Translations under genes and position numbers: made by a program
Origin: Cepaea nemoralis
Lineage: Eukaryota; Mollusca; Gastropoda; Stylommatophora; Helicidae
Length of the DNA: 64,000 nt
Assembly: GCA_014155875.1 (NCBI GenBank)
Contig: JACEFZ010011406.1
Coordinates: forward strand, 62,001 to 126,000
Reading direction: 5' to 3'
Notes under the pieces: model-generated
The model's database searches: none
Seen by the model: the letters and a program-made list of their open reading frames with translations, nothing else
What the model was told of the DNA's origin: nothing
Shown: piece after piece, positions 1 to 9,915 of the stretch
How positions within the stretch are numbered: position 1 is the stretch's first letter
How the letters are laid out: every line of letters begins with the position of its first letter

Positions 1-239
1 AGCAAAGGGTCACCCACATAATGATCAATTCCTATGCCAGTAAATATCACACAAATGCTCCTCACTGTCCTGACAAACCAACAGCATGCTATGTATCTGC
101 TATGTGACTATGCAATGGGACTACCTTTGTTTATTTCAAGAACTAACTGCATGAAACAAGAAATTTCAAAAGAATGTACCAAGTTAGAGCATGGCTTTAA
201 GAGCAATAAGTGTCCATAAATAACTGACTCCATTAAACA

Positions 240-714
240 GAGATCTGGCCATTTAGATAATTCTACAAGCAAATTCTGATTCAAACAGTGAATAAATTAA
301 ACAGTCAAAAGATAGGATTTTGAAGAAAAATTATATTCAAATTTCTTCAACAAATAAATGTGGCATAAAAAAATGTATAAGTCGAAACAACATGTTTATT
401 ATATTACATCAATGTACATACAATATATGAATAAATTACTCATCAATAACATGAACAACTGAATGACATGAATACTGTATGTGTGTCATCACATTTTCTC
501 AAGCAATATAAAATATTTACATATGATTTACACACATATACAGTGATTTATTTATTTATTCATCTTATACAAAATTTGTTCATATATTTTTTTCACACAC
601 TTCTTTAGTATCACTTTCAGTTTTCTCATGCAGCCATGCTATTTTTCATGACAATCACTCACATTTACTGGAACACAATGTTATCATTTCACCCGTGTGT
701 TAAAGGGACCCACA
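240..714. other. No gene seen
   Basis: AT-rich, no splice-flanked coding segment. TTTATT at 548-565 would be polyadenylation signals on the minus strand, so the SLC6 3' UTR could reach here, but nothing proves it. Confidence 0.5.
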
Positions 715-905
715 GGAGAAGCAAAGAATAGTAACACCGTAACCTACAATGTATGTCATAAGAGAAGCCTTAGGAAAGCTGGCATATGACTGGCTACCTT
801 ATACATACAAAACTTCAGCTGCATAATGCAACCTATCATGAACAAGCCTACAAAGGGCTTGGCATGACTTGTTGAGGGCCTATGCTCTTTTGGGAGATGA
901 AAGGC
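715..905 (+). repeat. Dispersed repeat with AAAGGGCTTGGCATGAC core
   Basis: The same repeat is at 60530-60720 (plus) and reversed at 20005-20220 and 46930-47110. Function unknown; no coding frame. Confidence 0.6.
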
Positions 906-1143
906 AGAAGCAGAGGAAGAAGAATAAAAATTTCATAATTTATGAACTGTTTGTGTTAATTTTACCTTGCATTCAGCTGTATGCCAGGTATGCCATCAAC
1001 TAAAAACTTATATTGACTTCTCTAACCTCATCTTTTTTGTCACCCTTCCCCATTGTTTTGTCTCAGTTTCCATGTTCACCAGTTGAAGCCAGGTACTCTT
1101 CTAACTGGGGGTCATGATAGTGTAGTGGCTTGTATGCCTGCCT

Positions 1144-1279
1144 CCCAGGAAGGTTAACCCGGTCAATACATGCCCGCAGAAGTCAGATGTGTCAGCCGAA
1201 AGGCGTAAGAATAGCAGCTTTGCTGTAAACAAGCGCAACGCAATCACGTCTGAAAAAACACTCCGGTTGAACGCAGAAG
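1144..1279 (+). mobile_element. Short LINE-tail retroposon (family A), split by LINE copy 1
   Basis: Starts CCCAGGAAGGTTAACCCGG, ends at a GAACGCAGAAG tail, and resumes after the LINE at 6283-6290. It matches the last ~145 bp of the LINE. Flanking 12-bp repeats GTATGCCTGCCT are its target-site duplication. Confidence 0.85.
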
Positions 1280-1428
1280 CCCCTCTGCTGTGTGTCCACC
1301 GTGACGAGGTAGAGGGGCTTGTGCGTCCCAATGACCCCAAGAGCTATGCCGACGGTAGCACAGCTACTGGTAGGGCCACCCATGTCGGACAGGTCAAGGG
1401 AGAGGGACCAGACGAAGAGACACACACA

Positions 1429-1661
1429 CCTGCTGCCTTGTAGGTAGACTGGGGACAGTCAAAGGCTAGGGAAAGCACCCCAAATACATGCTTGTCGAAA
1501 TCGGATGTACTGAGCCACAGGCTTGACAAAGCAGTGCAACGTGAAACCTGCTGCCTTGTAGGTAGACTGGGGACAGTCAAAGGCTAGGGAAAGCATCCCG
1601 AATAAATGCTTGTCGAAATCGGATGTACTGAGCCACAGGCTTGACAAAGCAGTGCAACGTA
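1429..1661 (+). repeat. Two tandem 118-bp repeats in the LINE 5' UTR
   Basis: Units at 1429-1546 and 1547-1661 both start CCTGCTGCCTTGTAGG. Both LINE copies carry the pair (the other at about 35282-35515), so it belongs to the element and is probably promoter-like (inference). Confidence 0.85.
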
Positions 1662-1670
1662 ACTTAATTC

Positions 1671-3215
1671 ATGATGTCACAAATCAAAATTAATCGATAT
1701 GGTGCTAATCCCGTGAAGTCCCATCAGGCGGTGATAGTGCCGGGCCCCCTGCCTCGAGGGGGTCCACCCATGACTACTGGTGGTCACCTTCCCCTGTGCT
1801 GTGGAGTCAAGGCACAGAGGAGTAGGTTAAGAGCTATTGACCAAATACCCCGGACACTCAACATACTACAGTGGAATGCCGAAGGAGTTTACAAGAAGAA
1901 AGACTCCCTAACACATCGTCTTCATAAAGATAGAATAGATGTGGCATGCATTCAAGAGACACACCTCAACGCCAATCACAAATTCTCAGTCAGAGGATAT
2001 CAGGCCACACGTTTCGACCGCGAAGGACACAAAGGAGGAGTTCTAATACTTACACGAAATACAATACCTAGCAGCGAAGTATCTGTGATCTCTGACAACC
2101 AAACGGAAATTATAGGTGTTGACATAATGATAAAGGACGTGAAAATAAGAATCTACAATCTGTATAGCCCAGCAGATAAGGACCTTACACTCTCAAACAT
2201 GAAAATAACTGACACAAACTGCATTATTGTCGGAGACTTTAATAGCCGTTCAGAAAGATGGGGATACCCAGATACTGACAAAAGAGGAGATGAATTGGAG
2301 GACTGGGAAATAGACTCAAATCTCCATCTACTCAACAAAGCGGAAGACACACCGAGCTTCTACTCCAGAAGATGGCTTACCACTTCTACTCCAGACTTAG
2401 CTTTCTGCACAGGAGACATCCTCCACAAAATCAATCGCCATGTGCTGGACCAATTAGCAGGTAGTGACCACAGACCAATCAAGCTTGAAATGAATATGGA
2501 GTATGTTCCACAGGAGCAAAAACCCTTGCCCCGCTGGAATTACAAACGAGCAGATTGGGACAGATTTGCCATACTAACAGACAAATATTGTGAAAACATA
2601 AATACACGATATGGCAACATAAAGCAAATGGTGGAAAGTCTAAACAGAGCGATAATACAGGCAGCCACTGAGTCCATTCCAAGAGGAGCGAGGAAAAATT
2701 ACAAACCATACTGGACTGAAGAACTACAAAGTTTGGAGGACAAAGTTGAAGATGCCAGGAAGACAGCAGAGAGAGAACAAACAATTGAAGCAAACATCTC
2801 TCTCAAAGCCATCTCAGCAAAATATAAAAGAACAGTAAATCAAACAACAAGAGATTGTTGGAGGGAAAAAACAGAAAACCTGAATTTTGACAGGGATGGA
2901 AACAAACTATGGAAACTAGTGAAAGCCATGAACAATGAAGGACCTAGAAACAAACAAATAACAATTAAACAAGGAAATGCCTTGCTTACAGGCAAAAAGG
3001 CTGCAAATGCACTAATGGAACACTATGCAAATGCAAACCACATTGATATTACAACCGAACAGAAGAAAGCAATCAAAGACAAACAGACACATCATAGAAA
3101 TACAGAGACAGCAGCAGAATATATGATGGCAAATCTAACAATGGAAGAAATGGAACAGGCAATGAATACCCTAAAAAAAGAAGAAATCACCAGGAAAGGA
3201 TGGAATCACAAATGA
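1671..3215 (+). CDS. LINE ORF, 5' part: APE-type endonuclease
   Basis: Apurinic endonuclease domain that nicks the target DNA to prime reverse transcription. Motifs in order: [22 protein letters not shown] and G-S-D-H-R-P-I. A basic linker follows the domain. The frame breaks near 3173-3180 at a run of seven A, where the other copy has six. Reading then continues in the frame that opens at 3217. One base therefore separates this copy from a continuous ORF of about 1,280 codons. Confidence 0.9.
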   Translation: MMSQIKINRYGANPVKSHQAVIVPGPLPRGGPPMTTGGHLPLCCGVKAQRSRLRAIDQIPRTLNILQWNAEGVYKKKDSLTHRLHKDRIDVACIQETHLNANHKFSVRGYQATRFDREGHKGGVLILTRNTIPSSEVSVISDNQTEIIGVDIMIKDVKIRIYNLYSPADKDLTLSNMKITDTNCIIVGDFNSRSERWGYPDTDKRGDELEDWEIDSNLHLLNKAEDTPSFYSRRWLTTSTPDLAFCTGDILHKINRHVLDQLAGSDHRPIKLEMNMEYVPQEQKPLPRWNYKRADWDRFAILTDKYCENINTRYGNIKQMVESLNRAIIQAATESIPRGARKNYKPYWTEELQSLEDKVEDARKTAEREQTIEANISLKAISAKYKRTVNQTTRDCWREKTENLNFDRDGNKLWKLVKAMNNEGPRNKQITIKQGNALLTGKKAANALMEHYANANHIDITTEQKKAIKDKQTHHRNTETAAEYMMANLTMEEMEQAMNTLKKEEITRKGWNHK

Positions 3216-3216
3216 A

Positions 3217-5523
3217 ATGCTAATAGGACTAGGCACCAAGGCAAAGAAGAAACTACTAGCAGTCCTAAATAACAGCTGGAAGAGAGGAATAGTCCCACAG
3301 GCATGGAAGGAAGCTATACTAATACCAGTCCCAAAGAAAGGAAAAGACCTGGAAGAACCAAATGGCTATCGACCTATCAGTCTACTGAGCTGTGTAGGAA
3401 AATTAATGGAACGCATTATCAATGGCAGGCTAACATGGCATCTGGAAGAAAACAAACTCTTAACACCACACCAAGCAGGATTCAGAAAATACAGATCCAC
3501 TGAAGATCAAATAACCTATATAGCTCAGGAAATAGAGGATGCCTTCCAAGAGAAAAAGCACACACTAGCAGTCTGGATAGATTTAGAAAAAGCATTTGAT
3601 AAAGTATGGAAGGAAGGACTGAAAGTAAAACTGCAAAACATGCATGTTTGTGGAAAAATGTATAAATGGATCAGCCACTACCTTGAGAACAGAACTGCCA
3701 GGACAAAAGTACAAGGACAAACAAGCAAAATGATGCTGCTGGAGCAAGGTGTCCCCCAAGGAGGAGTTCTTTCACCAACATTATTCCTAGCATATATAAA
3801 TGACATCACAGAAAATTTTCCAGCCAGAGTACACACATCCTCCTTTGCAGATGACCTAGCCATATGGACATCTGAAGAATATATTAGTACAGCTAACAGC
3901 AGAATACAGCAAGCCTTATTAGCGCTAGAGGACTGGTCAAAATCATGGCTAGTGAAGATAAGTGAGGAGAAAACAACATGCACAGTGTTCTCCCTCTCAA
4001 ATAAAACTCAGCAACCTAAGCTGGTATTGAATGGAAAAATATTGCGCCATGAAGAAAATCCAAACTATCTAGGAGTCACCTTTGATCGTCGCCTGACATG
4101 GAAGACACAGGTTGAGAAAAATCGAACAAGAGCAAGGCAGAGAATGGCAATCATGAAAAAGCTTGCTGGTACAACGTGGGGAGCAGATGAGAAAGTTCTC
4201 AAGAAGTTATATACTGGACGGGTGAGGCCAGTACTGGAATATGGCATTGCAGCTTGGGCAACAGCAGCTAAGTCAAACTTTAACAAAATAAGTAGAGTCC
4301 AAAACCAAGGAATGCGAATCATAACTGGAAGCCTGAAGACAACGCCTATTAATGAACTAGAAAAGATCACTTGTTTACAACCAATGCAGGATAGAAGAGA
4401 TAGCAGAGCCCAGCAACAAGCAGAAAAATTTAGAAGATTGACAGACCACCCTATGTACAACAGATTTAATGGTTTTGGAAAGGGAAGACTGAAGCGTAGC
4501 AACTTTGTAGAAACTGCAAAACGAAGGATTAGGGCAGATCCTATACTTAACATATCAACAGTCAATCCCATACACAATGCACACAACTTCCCAGCTTGGA
4601 GACAGCAGCAACTGCCTGAGATGATAGAAAACATTCCTGGTATTGAGAAAAAGAACACTCAGCATGAAACCGAAAGAAGAGAAATAACCCTAAACTACAT
4701 AAAAGAACATTACCCAAGCAGGAATTGGACCCATGCATATACAGATGGATCAGCCAAAAATTCAATAGAGAATGGAGGAGGAGGAATTCTCCTAAATTTA
4801 AAAAATGGAGTGAAAAAAACACATTCAATGGCAACTGGAAAATTTTCAAGTAACTTCAAAGCGGAGGTAGAGGCTTTGAAAACTGCAGCAGAAATGCTCC
4901 TGATGGAGGAAAATAAAGAGAAGCAAATAGCTATCTTCACAGATGCAAAGTCAGCTGTCTCAATACTCAAGAGCAATAACAGCACAGAACTAACTGACCT
5001 AAGAGCAGCACTCCATGGTCTATGCCAGAAATCCAAAAAAGTTGTAATACAGTGGATCCCATCACATTGCAGTATACCTGGAAACGAAGAGGCTGACAGA
5101 CTGGCAAAAGAGGGCGGACGACTACCACAGCCTGACATAGACATAACCTATAATGAGGCAAAGAGGTTGATAAAAAGCACTTATAGAACCAAATGGGAAT
5201 CTGAGCATCCAGGCCATCAGAAGGATGATGCATATTACAAACTCGACCGAAGAGAACAAGTAGCAATCTTCAGACTCCGCACAGGACATAACAGGCTGAA
5301 ATACCACTTGTTCAATAAACTAAAGATAGGAGATACTGATGAATGTAATTGTAGAACTGGAAAAATGACAGCAAAACATTTGCTGCAGGATTGCCCAACG
5401 TATGCAGAACAGAGAAAGATATTTTGGCCCACACCTGCTTCATTTGAGGACAAGCTCTATGGAGATATCAACAAGCTCAAGTTGACCGCAGCTTACTTTA
5501 ACTACATACAGGTTGACATTTAA
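3217..5523 (+). CDS. LINE ORF, 3' part: reverse transcriptase, RNase H, Cys-His knuckle
   Basis: Reverse transcriptase motifs: [29 protein letters not shown] and the catalytic F-A-D-D-L. RNase H follows with [21 protein letters not shown] and N-E-E-A-D-R-L-A (D, E, D, D all kept). The C-terminus has C-N-C-(x)9-H-(x)4-C. The 768 codons are open throughout. Because of the upstream frameshift this part would not be translated as one protein with the endonuclease. Confidence 0.92.
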   Translation: MLIGLGTKAKKKLLAVLNNSWKRGIVPQAWKEAILIPVPKKGKDLEEPNGYRPISLLSCVGKLMERIINGRLTWHLEENKLLTPHQAGFRKYRSTEDQITYIAQEIEDAFQEKKHTLAVWIDLEKAFDKVWKEGLKVKLQNMHVCGKMYKWISHYLENRTARTKVQGQTSKMMLLEQGVPQGGVLSPTLFLAYINDITENFPARVHTSSFADDLAIWTSEEYISTANSRIQQALLALEDWSKSWLVKISEEKTTCTVFSLSNKTQQPKLVLNGKILRHEENPNYLGVTFDRRLTWKTQVEKNRTRARQRMAIMKKLAGTTWGADEKVLKKLYTGRVRPVLEYGIAAWATAAKSNFNKISRVQNQGMRIITGSLKTTPINELEKITCLQPMQDRRDSRAQQQAEKFRRLTDHPMYNRFNGFGKGRLKRSNFVETAKRRIRADPILNISTVNPIHNAHNFPAWRQQQLPEMIENIPGIEKKNTQHETERREITLNYIKEHYPSRNWTHAYTDGSAKNSIENGGGGILLNLKNGVKKTHSMATGKFSSNFKAEVEALKTAAEMLLMEENKEKQIAIFTDAKSAVSILKSNNSTELTDLRAALHGLCQKSKKVVIQWIPSHCSIPGNEEADRLAKEGGRLPQPDIDITYNEAKRLIKSTYRTKWESEHPGHQKDDAYYKLDRREQVAIFRLRTGHNRLKYHLFNKLKIGDTDECNCRTGKMTAKHLLQDCPTYAEQRKIFWPTPASFEDKLYGDINKLKLTAAYFNYIQVDI

Positions 5524-5529
5524 AGGTGC

Positions 5530-5830
5530 ATGAAGACCCAGAGGCATGAAATGAAATATTGCTTGGATAGCAAATCCATTATGTGGAAAGTCCAAATCGA
5601 AAGCTCGCTGTGTGGGCTTCATAAAAGGTGGAAAAGTGTCCTAGTGGCACGAAATGGAATATTGCTTGATAGCAAATCCATTACGTGGAAAGTCCGAATC
5701 AAAAGCCCATTGTGTGGGCTTCATGAAAGGTGGAAAAATGTCCTAGTGGCATGAAATGGAATATTGCTTGGATAGCAAATCCATTACGTGGAAAGTCCGA
5801 ATCGAAAGCTCACTGTGTGGATGTCATCTG
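5530..5830 (+). repeat. Three tandem repeats in the LINE 3' UTR
   Basis: About 110-bp units, each with GAAATGGAATATTGCTTG and a TCCATTACGTGGAAAGTCCG-like core. Related triplicates recur at 7230-7510 in an ORF-less derivative and, inverted, near 31210-31400 in LINE copy 2. Confidence 0.8.
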
Positions 5831-6721
5831 CAGACTGCATACTTCTGGTTTCCGGAAGAACAGCCTATGGTGAATGGAAGGCCCAATATACGGAAGTGAG
5901 GCTAAGCAGCCATGTGCAGGACGTGACGATTCCTTGGGTGAGCCCAGTACCAGAGCGCTATGTATCGGCTCTGCAAGTATGGAAGCCTCCTTGGATGGCG
6001 GGGAATGCCCATGGTCTGCCCCTGCCTTCCCTTGAGGGCTGACCAGGATCTTTGGCTGTTCTATATGGACCAGCTGGGATGGGGGATAACACCACAACAG
6101 TGAGAGTCAAACGTCCTAAGAAACCCCCGGGAAGGTTAACCCGGTCAACAAATGCCCGCAGAAGTCGGATGTGTCGGCCTAACGGCGCAAGAACGCAGCT
6201 CTGCTGTAAACAGGCACAACGCAGTCACATCCGAAAAAAAACTCCGGATGAACGAAGAAGAAGAAGAAGAAGAACGCAGAAGAAGAAGAAGTATGCCTGC
6301 CTGCTGGCCTGGTGGTCATGGGTTCAAATATGCATGGAGGCAGATTTAAAAAATGTACACGGCTTCTAAGTTGACTCAACCTAACATGGGTACCAGAAAG
6401 TGTTTTGTGAAGACATGACCTTGACCCCATCCTTTGAGTGCCGATTGATCTACAAAAAATATTGAGCTAGCACTTTATGCCCAATACTCCTGAAGGTGTT
6501 TAAAAATGACCCTTTATATTTGCTTAGATTACTTTATTAACTGTGATGCTATATTTATGATAACTACACATGATCAAGACCAAGAGAGAGACAACCTGCT
6601 GCCTTGCAGGTAGGCTGAGGACAGGCAGTCAAAGTCCGAATCAGGCACATGATGTCACAAAGTCTTGGTCCAGACACATACTCTAAGGCTCTCAGCTGAG
6701 GACGAGAAGTGAGACTTTTGC

Positions 6722-6960
6722 AAGAACCAAGTGATGACTGTGAATCTACAACAATGGCCAGACTGCGAGAGCAGCAAATTAAAAGAGGGGTGGCCAAACA
6801 AGAACACTATGCAGGAAGCCAAAGAAGATTGATAAACCAACACAGAACTGGCGTCGTTAGCCGCTACACGCTGCGGGATTTGCTGAGGAGGGGATCCGAG
6901 CACTTATGGACTGAATGGTCCGATGTGCAACGAGGATGATCTGTCGACTAACTAACTAAC
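6722..6960 (+). mobile_element. Small retroposon carrying a conserved ~60-codon reading frame, copy 1
   Basis: Begins AAGAACCAAGTGATGACTG and ends in a (CTAA)n tail. It interrupts the LINE derivative at 6568-8596. A second copy lies inverted at 13691-13931 with the same 5' boundary. Its 3' ~70 bp resemble the 3' end of the SINEs at 24422 and 51314 (GAGCACTTATGG...GTCGAC), so it may be the 3' end of those SINEs' partner LINE (inference). Confidence 0.7.
6754..6939 (+). CDS. Conserved basic peptide frame in the small retroposon (unknown function)
   Basis: Begins M-A-R-L-R-E-Q-Q-I-K-R-G; rich in Arg, Gln and Leu. The frame is also open upstream (E-P-S-D-D-C-E-S-T-T). Against the copy at 13691-13931, codons 1-46 differ at seven sites (6, 12, 19, 20, 26, 33, 39), all synonymous, and the codon just before the ATG adds an eighth. 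That pattern means the family master encoded a selected protein. I do not recognise the family; it could be the C-terminus of a LINE polyprotein. Confidence 0.55.
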   Translation: MARLREQQIKRGVAKQEHYAGSQRRLINQHRTGVVSRYTLRDLLRRGSEHLWTEWSDVQRG

Positions 6961-8189
6961 TGCAAAATGGAGGTGAGATATTGAGCCTGCTACATGCTTG
7001 GTCCAGACAATTGTTCGAAGACTCTCATCCGAGGGATATGAGAGATCCCTGGATGAGAAGGCCTGGCCGTTACTCGCTCTCTGCTGCATGGAGGTAAGGT
7101 GCTGAGCCGGCAGCACATGTAGCCTACCTCGTGAGTGTTACTAAAGGTGAAAAAGCGTCCCAATCGCACGCAATAGTTACGATGCAAGTCTGTATTAAAA
7201 AACTCATTGAGCGAGTATAATCAAAGGTGGAAAAAATGCCACGTTAACACGAAATGGAACGCTTGGCTAGTGAATCCATTACGTGGAAGTCCGGAGCGAA
7301 AGCTTACTGAGTGAATGTCTCATTAACACGAAATGGAACTGCTTGGCTAGCAAATCCATTTCGTGGAAGTCTGAAGTGAAAAGCTGCAGAGTGGATGTTG
7401 TCTACAGACTAAGTAGAAAAACATCTTATTAACACGAAATGGAATGATTGGCTAGCGAATCCATTATTTGGAAGTCCAAAGCGAAAGCTTGCTGAGTGGA
7501 TGTTATCTGCAGACTAACGGTCCCTGGTCTGTGCGGGAGTGGCTAGGGACGAACGAAATACCCAACATATGGAAGTGAGGAATTAAAGCAGCCATGAGCA
7601 GGACATGGCAATTCCTTGAGTGAGCCCAGTCTCAGAGCGCTATGTGCTGGCTCTGTAATTATGGAAGCCTCCTCGGATGGCGGAAAATGCCCATGGACTG
7701 TCCATGCCTTCCCTTGAGGGCTGACCATAAAGTCTTTGGCCGTTCTAACTTGATCAGCAGAGATGTGGACGACACCACAGCAGTAAGAGTCGAACGTCCC
7801 TTAAAATCACAGGAAGGCTATCCCGTTTACCAAATGCCCGCTGAAGTTGGATGTGCTGGCCTAGGGCACAAATAAAAGCAGGCACAACGCAAAAATGTCC
7901 GAGTGAAATATCCTTTGTGCCCAGAACAGCTCTGACTATTTTGTCTTCTGGCCAGAACAGCTCTGACATCTAGTCTTCTGGGCACAGTGTCTGTACACAT
8001 CTGAACGGAAAGCTCGCTGAGTGGAAGTCATCTGCAGACTGACTGTTCCTGGTCTGTGGCGAACGAAATGCCCAATACATGGAAGTGAGGAATTAAAGCA
8101 GCCATGTGCAGGACGTGGCGATTCCTTGCGTAAGCCCAGTACCAGAGCGCCATGTGTCAGCCCTGCAATTATGGAAGCCTCCTTGGATG

Positions 8190-8335
8190 GTTGAAACCTG
8201 GAAAGGTTAACCCGGTCAACAAATGCCCGCAGAAGTCGGATGTGTCGGCCTAACGGCGCAAGAACGCAGCTCTGCTGTAAACAGGCACAACGCAATCACA
8301 TCCGAAAAAAACAACTCCGGATGAATGCAGCAGAA
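8190..8335 (+). mobile_element. Short LINE-tail retroposon (family A) inside the derivative
   Basis: GGAAAGGTTAACCCGG start, GCAGCAGAAGAAGAAG tail. The host sequence GGATGG is repeated on both sides (short duplication GATGGT), and the interrupted 3' UTR text resumes immediately after. Confidence 0.75.
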
Positions 8336-8597
8336 GAAGAAGATGGTGGAAAATGCCCATGGACTGCCCCCGGGCTTCCCTTGAAGGTGGACCTGAAGTC
8401 TTTGACCGTTCTAACTTGACCAGCTGGGATGTGGACGGCACCACAACAGTGAGAGTCCCCCGAGGAATGTTAATCTGGTTAAAAAAACGCACGCAAAAGT
8501 TGGATGTGTTGGCCTAAGAGTTTTGGCCCAAGGGTGCAAAACGAGAAACACAGCAATTATGTCTGAAAAAAAAACACTCTGGATGAACGCAGAAGAA

Positions 8598-8950
8598 GGG
8601 ATGCAGAGGTGTTTCCAAGGCACCAGGGCCGGGTTGTATACTGGCCAAGACCTATTGACGCGTCCTCGTCGAGCGTCCTGGGCAACAGGTCCCTTCGGGG
8701 TCCTGGCTGAAGTCAATAGGATCGCTGATTCCTCCGAAGTCGGAGAGTGTCTGCCTGTACGGCGAGGAACCACCAGTCTGCACACCAATAAGCCAGACAT
8801 GGGACAACGGATACTCACGCAAACCTTAGGTCCTGTATGACATCACACTGATGTTGGACAACAGGATGTCTTCATCCGACATACAGGACTTCGCGTTGGA
8901 GCTCAAGCCAACGAACACAAGCAAGCAAGCAGCAACGCAGAAGAAGAGGA
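8598..8950 (+). repeat. Dispersed repeat F5, copy 1
   Basis: Starts CAGAGGTGTTTCCAAGGCACC, contains ACATCACACTGATGTTGGAC, and ends near GCAACGCAGAAGAAGAGG. A close copy lies at 22050-22375. The GAA-rich end suggests it belongs to the same retroposon system as the LINE. Confidence 0.7.
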
Positions 8951-9902
8951 AGATTACAAGGAAAGCTACTCATGAAAGCAGATATTCCTTTCTGACATGC
9001 GTATCCTTAAAGTCTATGATATACTTATATTTTATAACTTTTGAGTGATACTATGCACACAGATTTATTACTTTCTCTAGCATCGAAAAGAATATGTGGA
9101 AATGTGTAGAAGGCAAGTTAAAACCACCACATAATTTCACAGCAATAAGTTGTGTTCTAAATCTGGAATGAAGGATGGACATGTTCAAAAACTTCAACCA
9201 ATTTGCAAACTGAATGACTTGACATCACATGAGCATTCAGAACCTCAATATCTTTCACACAGCTCTAAGATTCATAATTAAAAATGCTTTTTACAAATCT
9301 AAAAAGTTCACCACACACAGGTTTATGTCATTCATCTGATTATTCTATAATGGTTACAGCTACTCAGTAGCAATTAAGTTTCATTAAATCCATACTTTAT
9401 ATATATGCCTTTCTGAGGTAGCACAATGCCAAGGGGGTGGCTGACTAAGATGAAACATTTTCATTCAAACATTTCAATAAATTCTTCCATAATTCTTTCC
9501 TCATGCTCTCTTTCATTCTATAATATAAACCTAAGGCAATAACAGGAATAACATTTACAGAAATACTTTAGACACCTATCTTTCCATATGTATCTAATAA
9601 TTAAAAACAGCTTGCTATTGCTTCTCTGAACATCGCATTGTTTTAGTTACTCACAAACATGTGCAATTAGGAAAACAGCAATTCGGTTCTGCTATACTGA
9701 TGTCTCCAGTGATATACTTGATGTGAATAATATGTCATCCTCTAATGAAACTGTTGTTAAGCTCACATCCTGGAAAGTTTAGGATACAAAAATGAAGTCA
9801 GAAAATAAATACTTTTAAAATAAAGTAGTGGATAACAGCATTCAAAACATCAATAACCCGACAAGCATTTGCAATTTAAAATACCATTTCAAGTCTAATA
9901 CT
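8951..9902. other. No gene seen between the two ORF-less derivatives
   Basis: AT-rich, apparently single-copy within the window. It separates two related elements in opposite orientation. Confidence 0.5.
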
Positions 9903-9915
9903 AATAATCAGGTTT

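Larger units (their letters stand above)
1280..6271 (+). mobile_element. I-superfamily LINE, full length, copy 1
   Basis: Non-LTR retrotransposon of 4,992 bp: 5' UTR with two 118-bp repeats, endonuclease, reverse transcriptase, RNase H and Cys-His knuckle, a 750-bp 3' UTR and a (GAA)n tail. The 11-bp duplication GAACGCAGAAG flanks it (1269-1279 and 6272-6282), so both ends are defined. It landed in the GAA-rich tail of a short LINE-tail retroposon. No separate ORF1 is visible; a single ORF with RNase H fits I/Nimb/Ingi-like clades. Confidence 0.9.
1105..6505 (+). mobile_element. tRNA-like SINE (family F3), split by nested insertions
   Basis: The head (box A-like TAGTGTAGTGG) lies before 1143 and the rest (box B-like GGGTTCAAAT, then body) at 6303-6505. 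The 12-bp duplication GTATGCCTGCCT at 1132-1143 and 6291-6302 marks the insertion that split it. Related copies: 15795-16045, 27185-27475, 35810-35935, 43125-43385, 47155-47345 and 57945-58095. Confidence 0.7.
6568..8596 (+). mobile_element. ORF-less LINE derivative, 5'-truncated copy
   Basis: Contains the end of the LINE 5' UTR (ACCTGCTGCCTTGCAGG), then unique spacer, the triple repeat (7230-7510) and two rounds of LINE 3' UTR ending GAACGCAGAAGAAG. No endonuclease or RT coding is left. It is interrupted by the small retroposon at 6722-6960 and a family A retroposon at 8190-8335. Confidence 0.7.

Noticed and set aside
4065..4658. 197-codon minus-strand frame and other long antisense frames under the LINE RT
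   Set aside because: Antisense shadows of the RT/RNase H coding sequence; no family motifs of their own.
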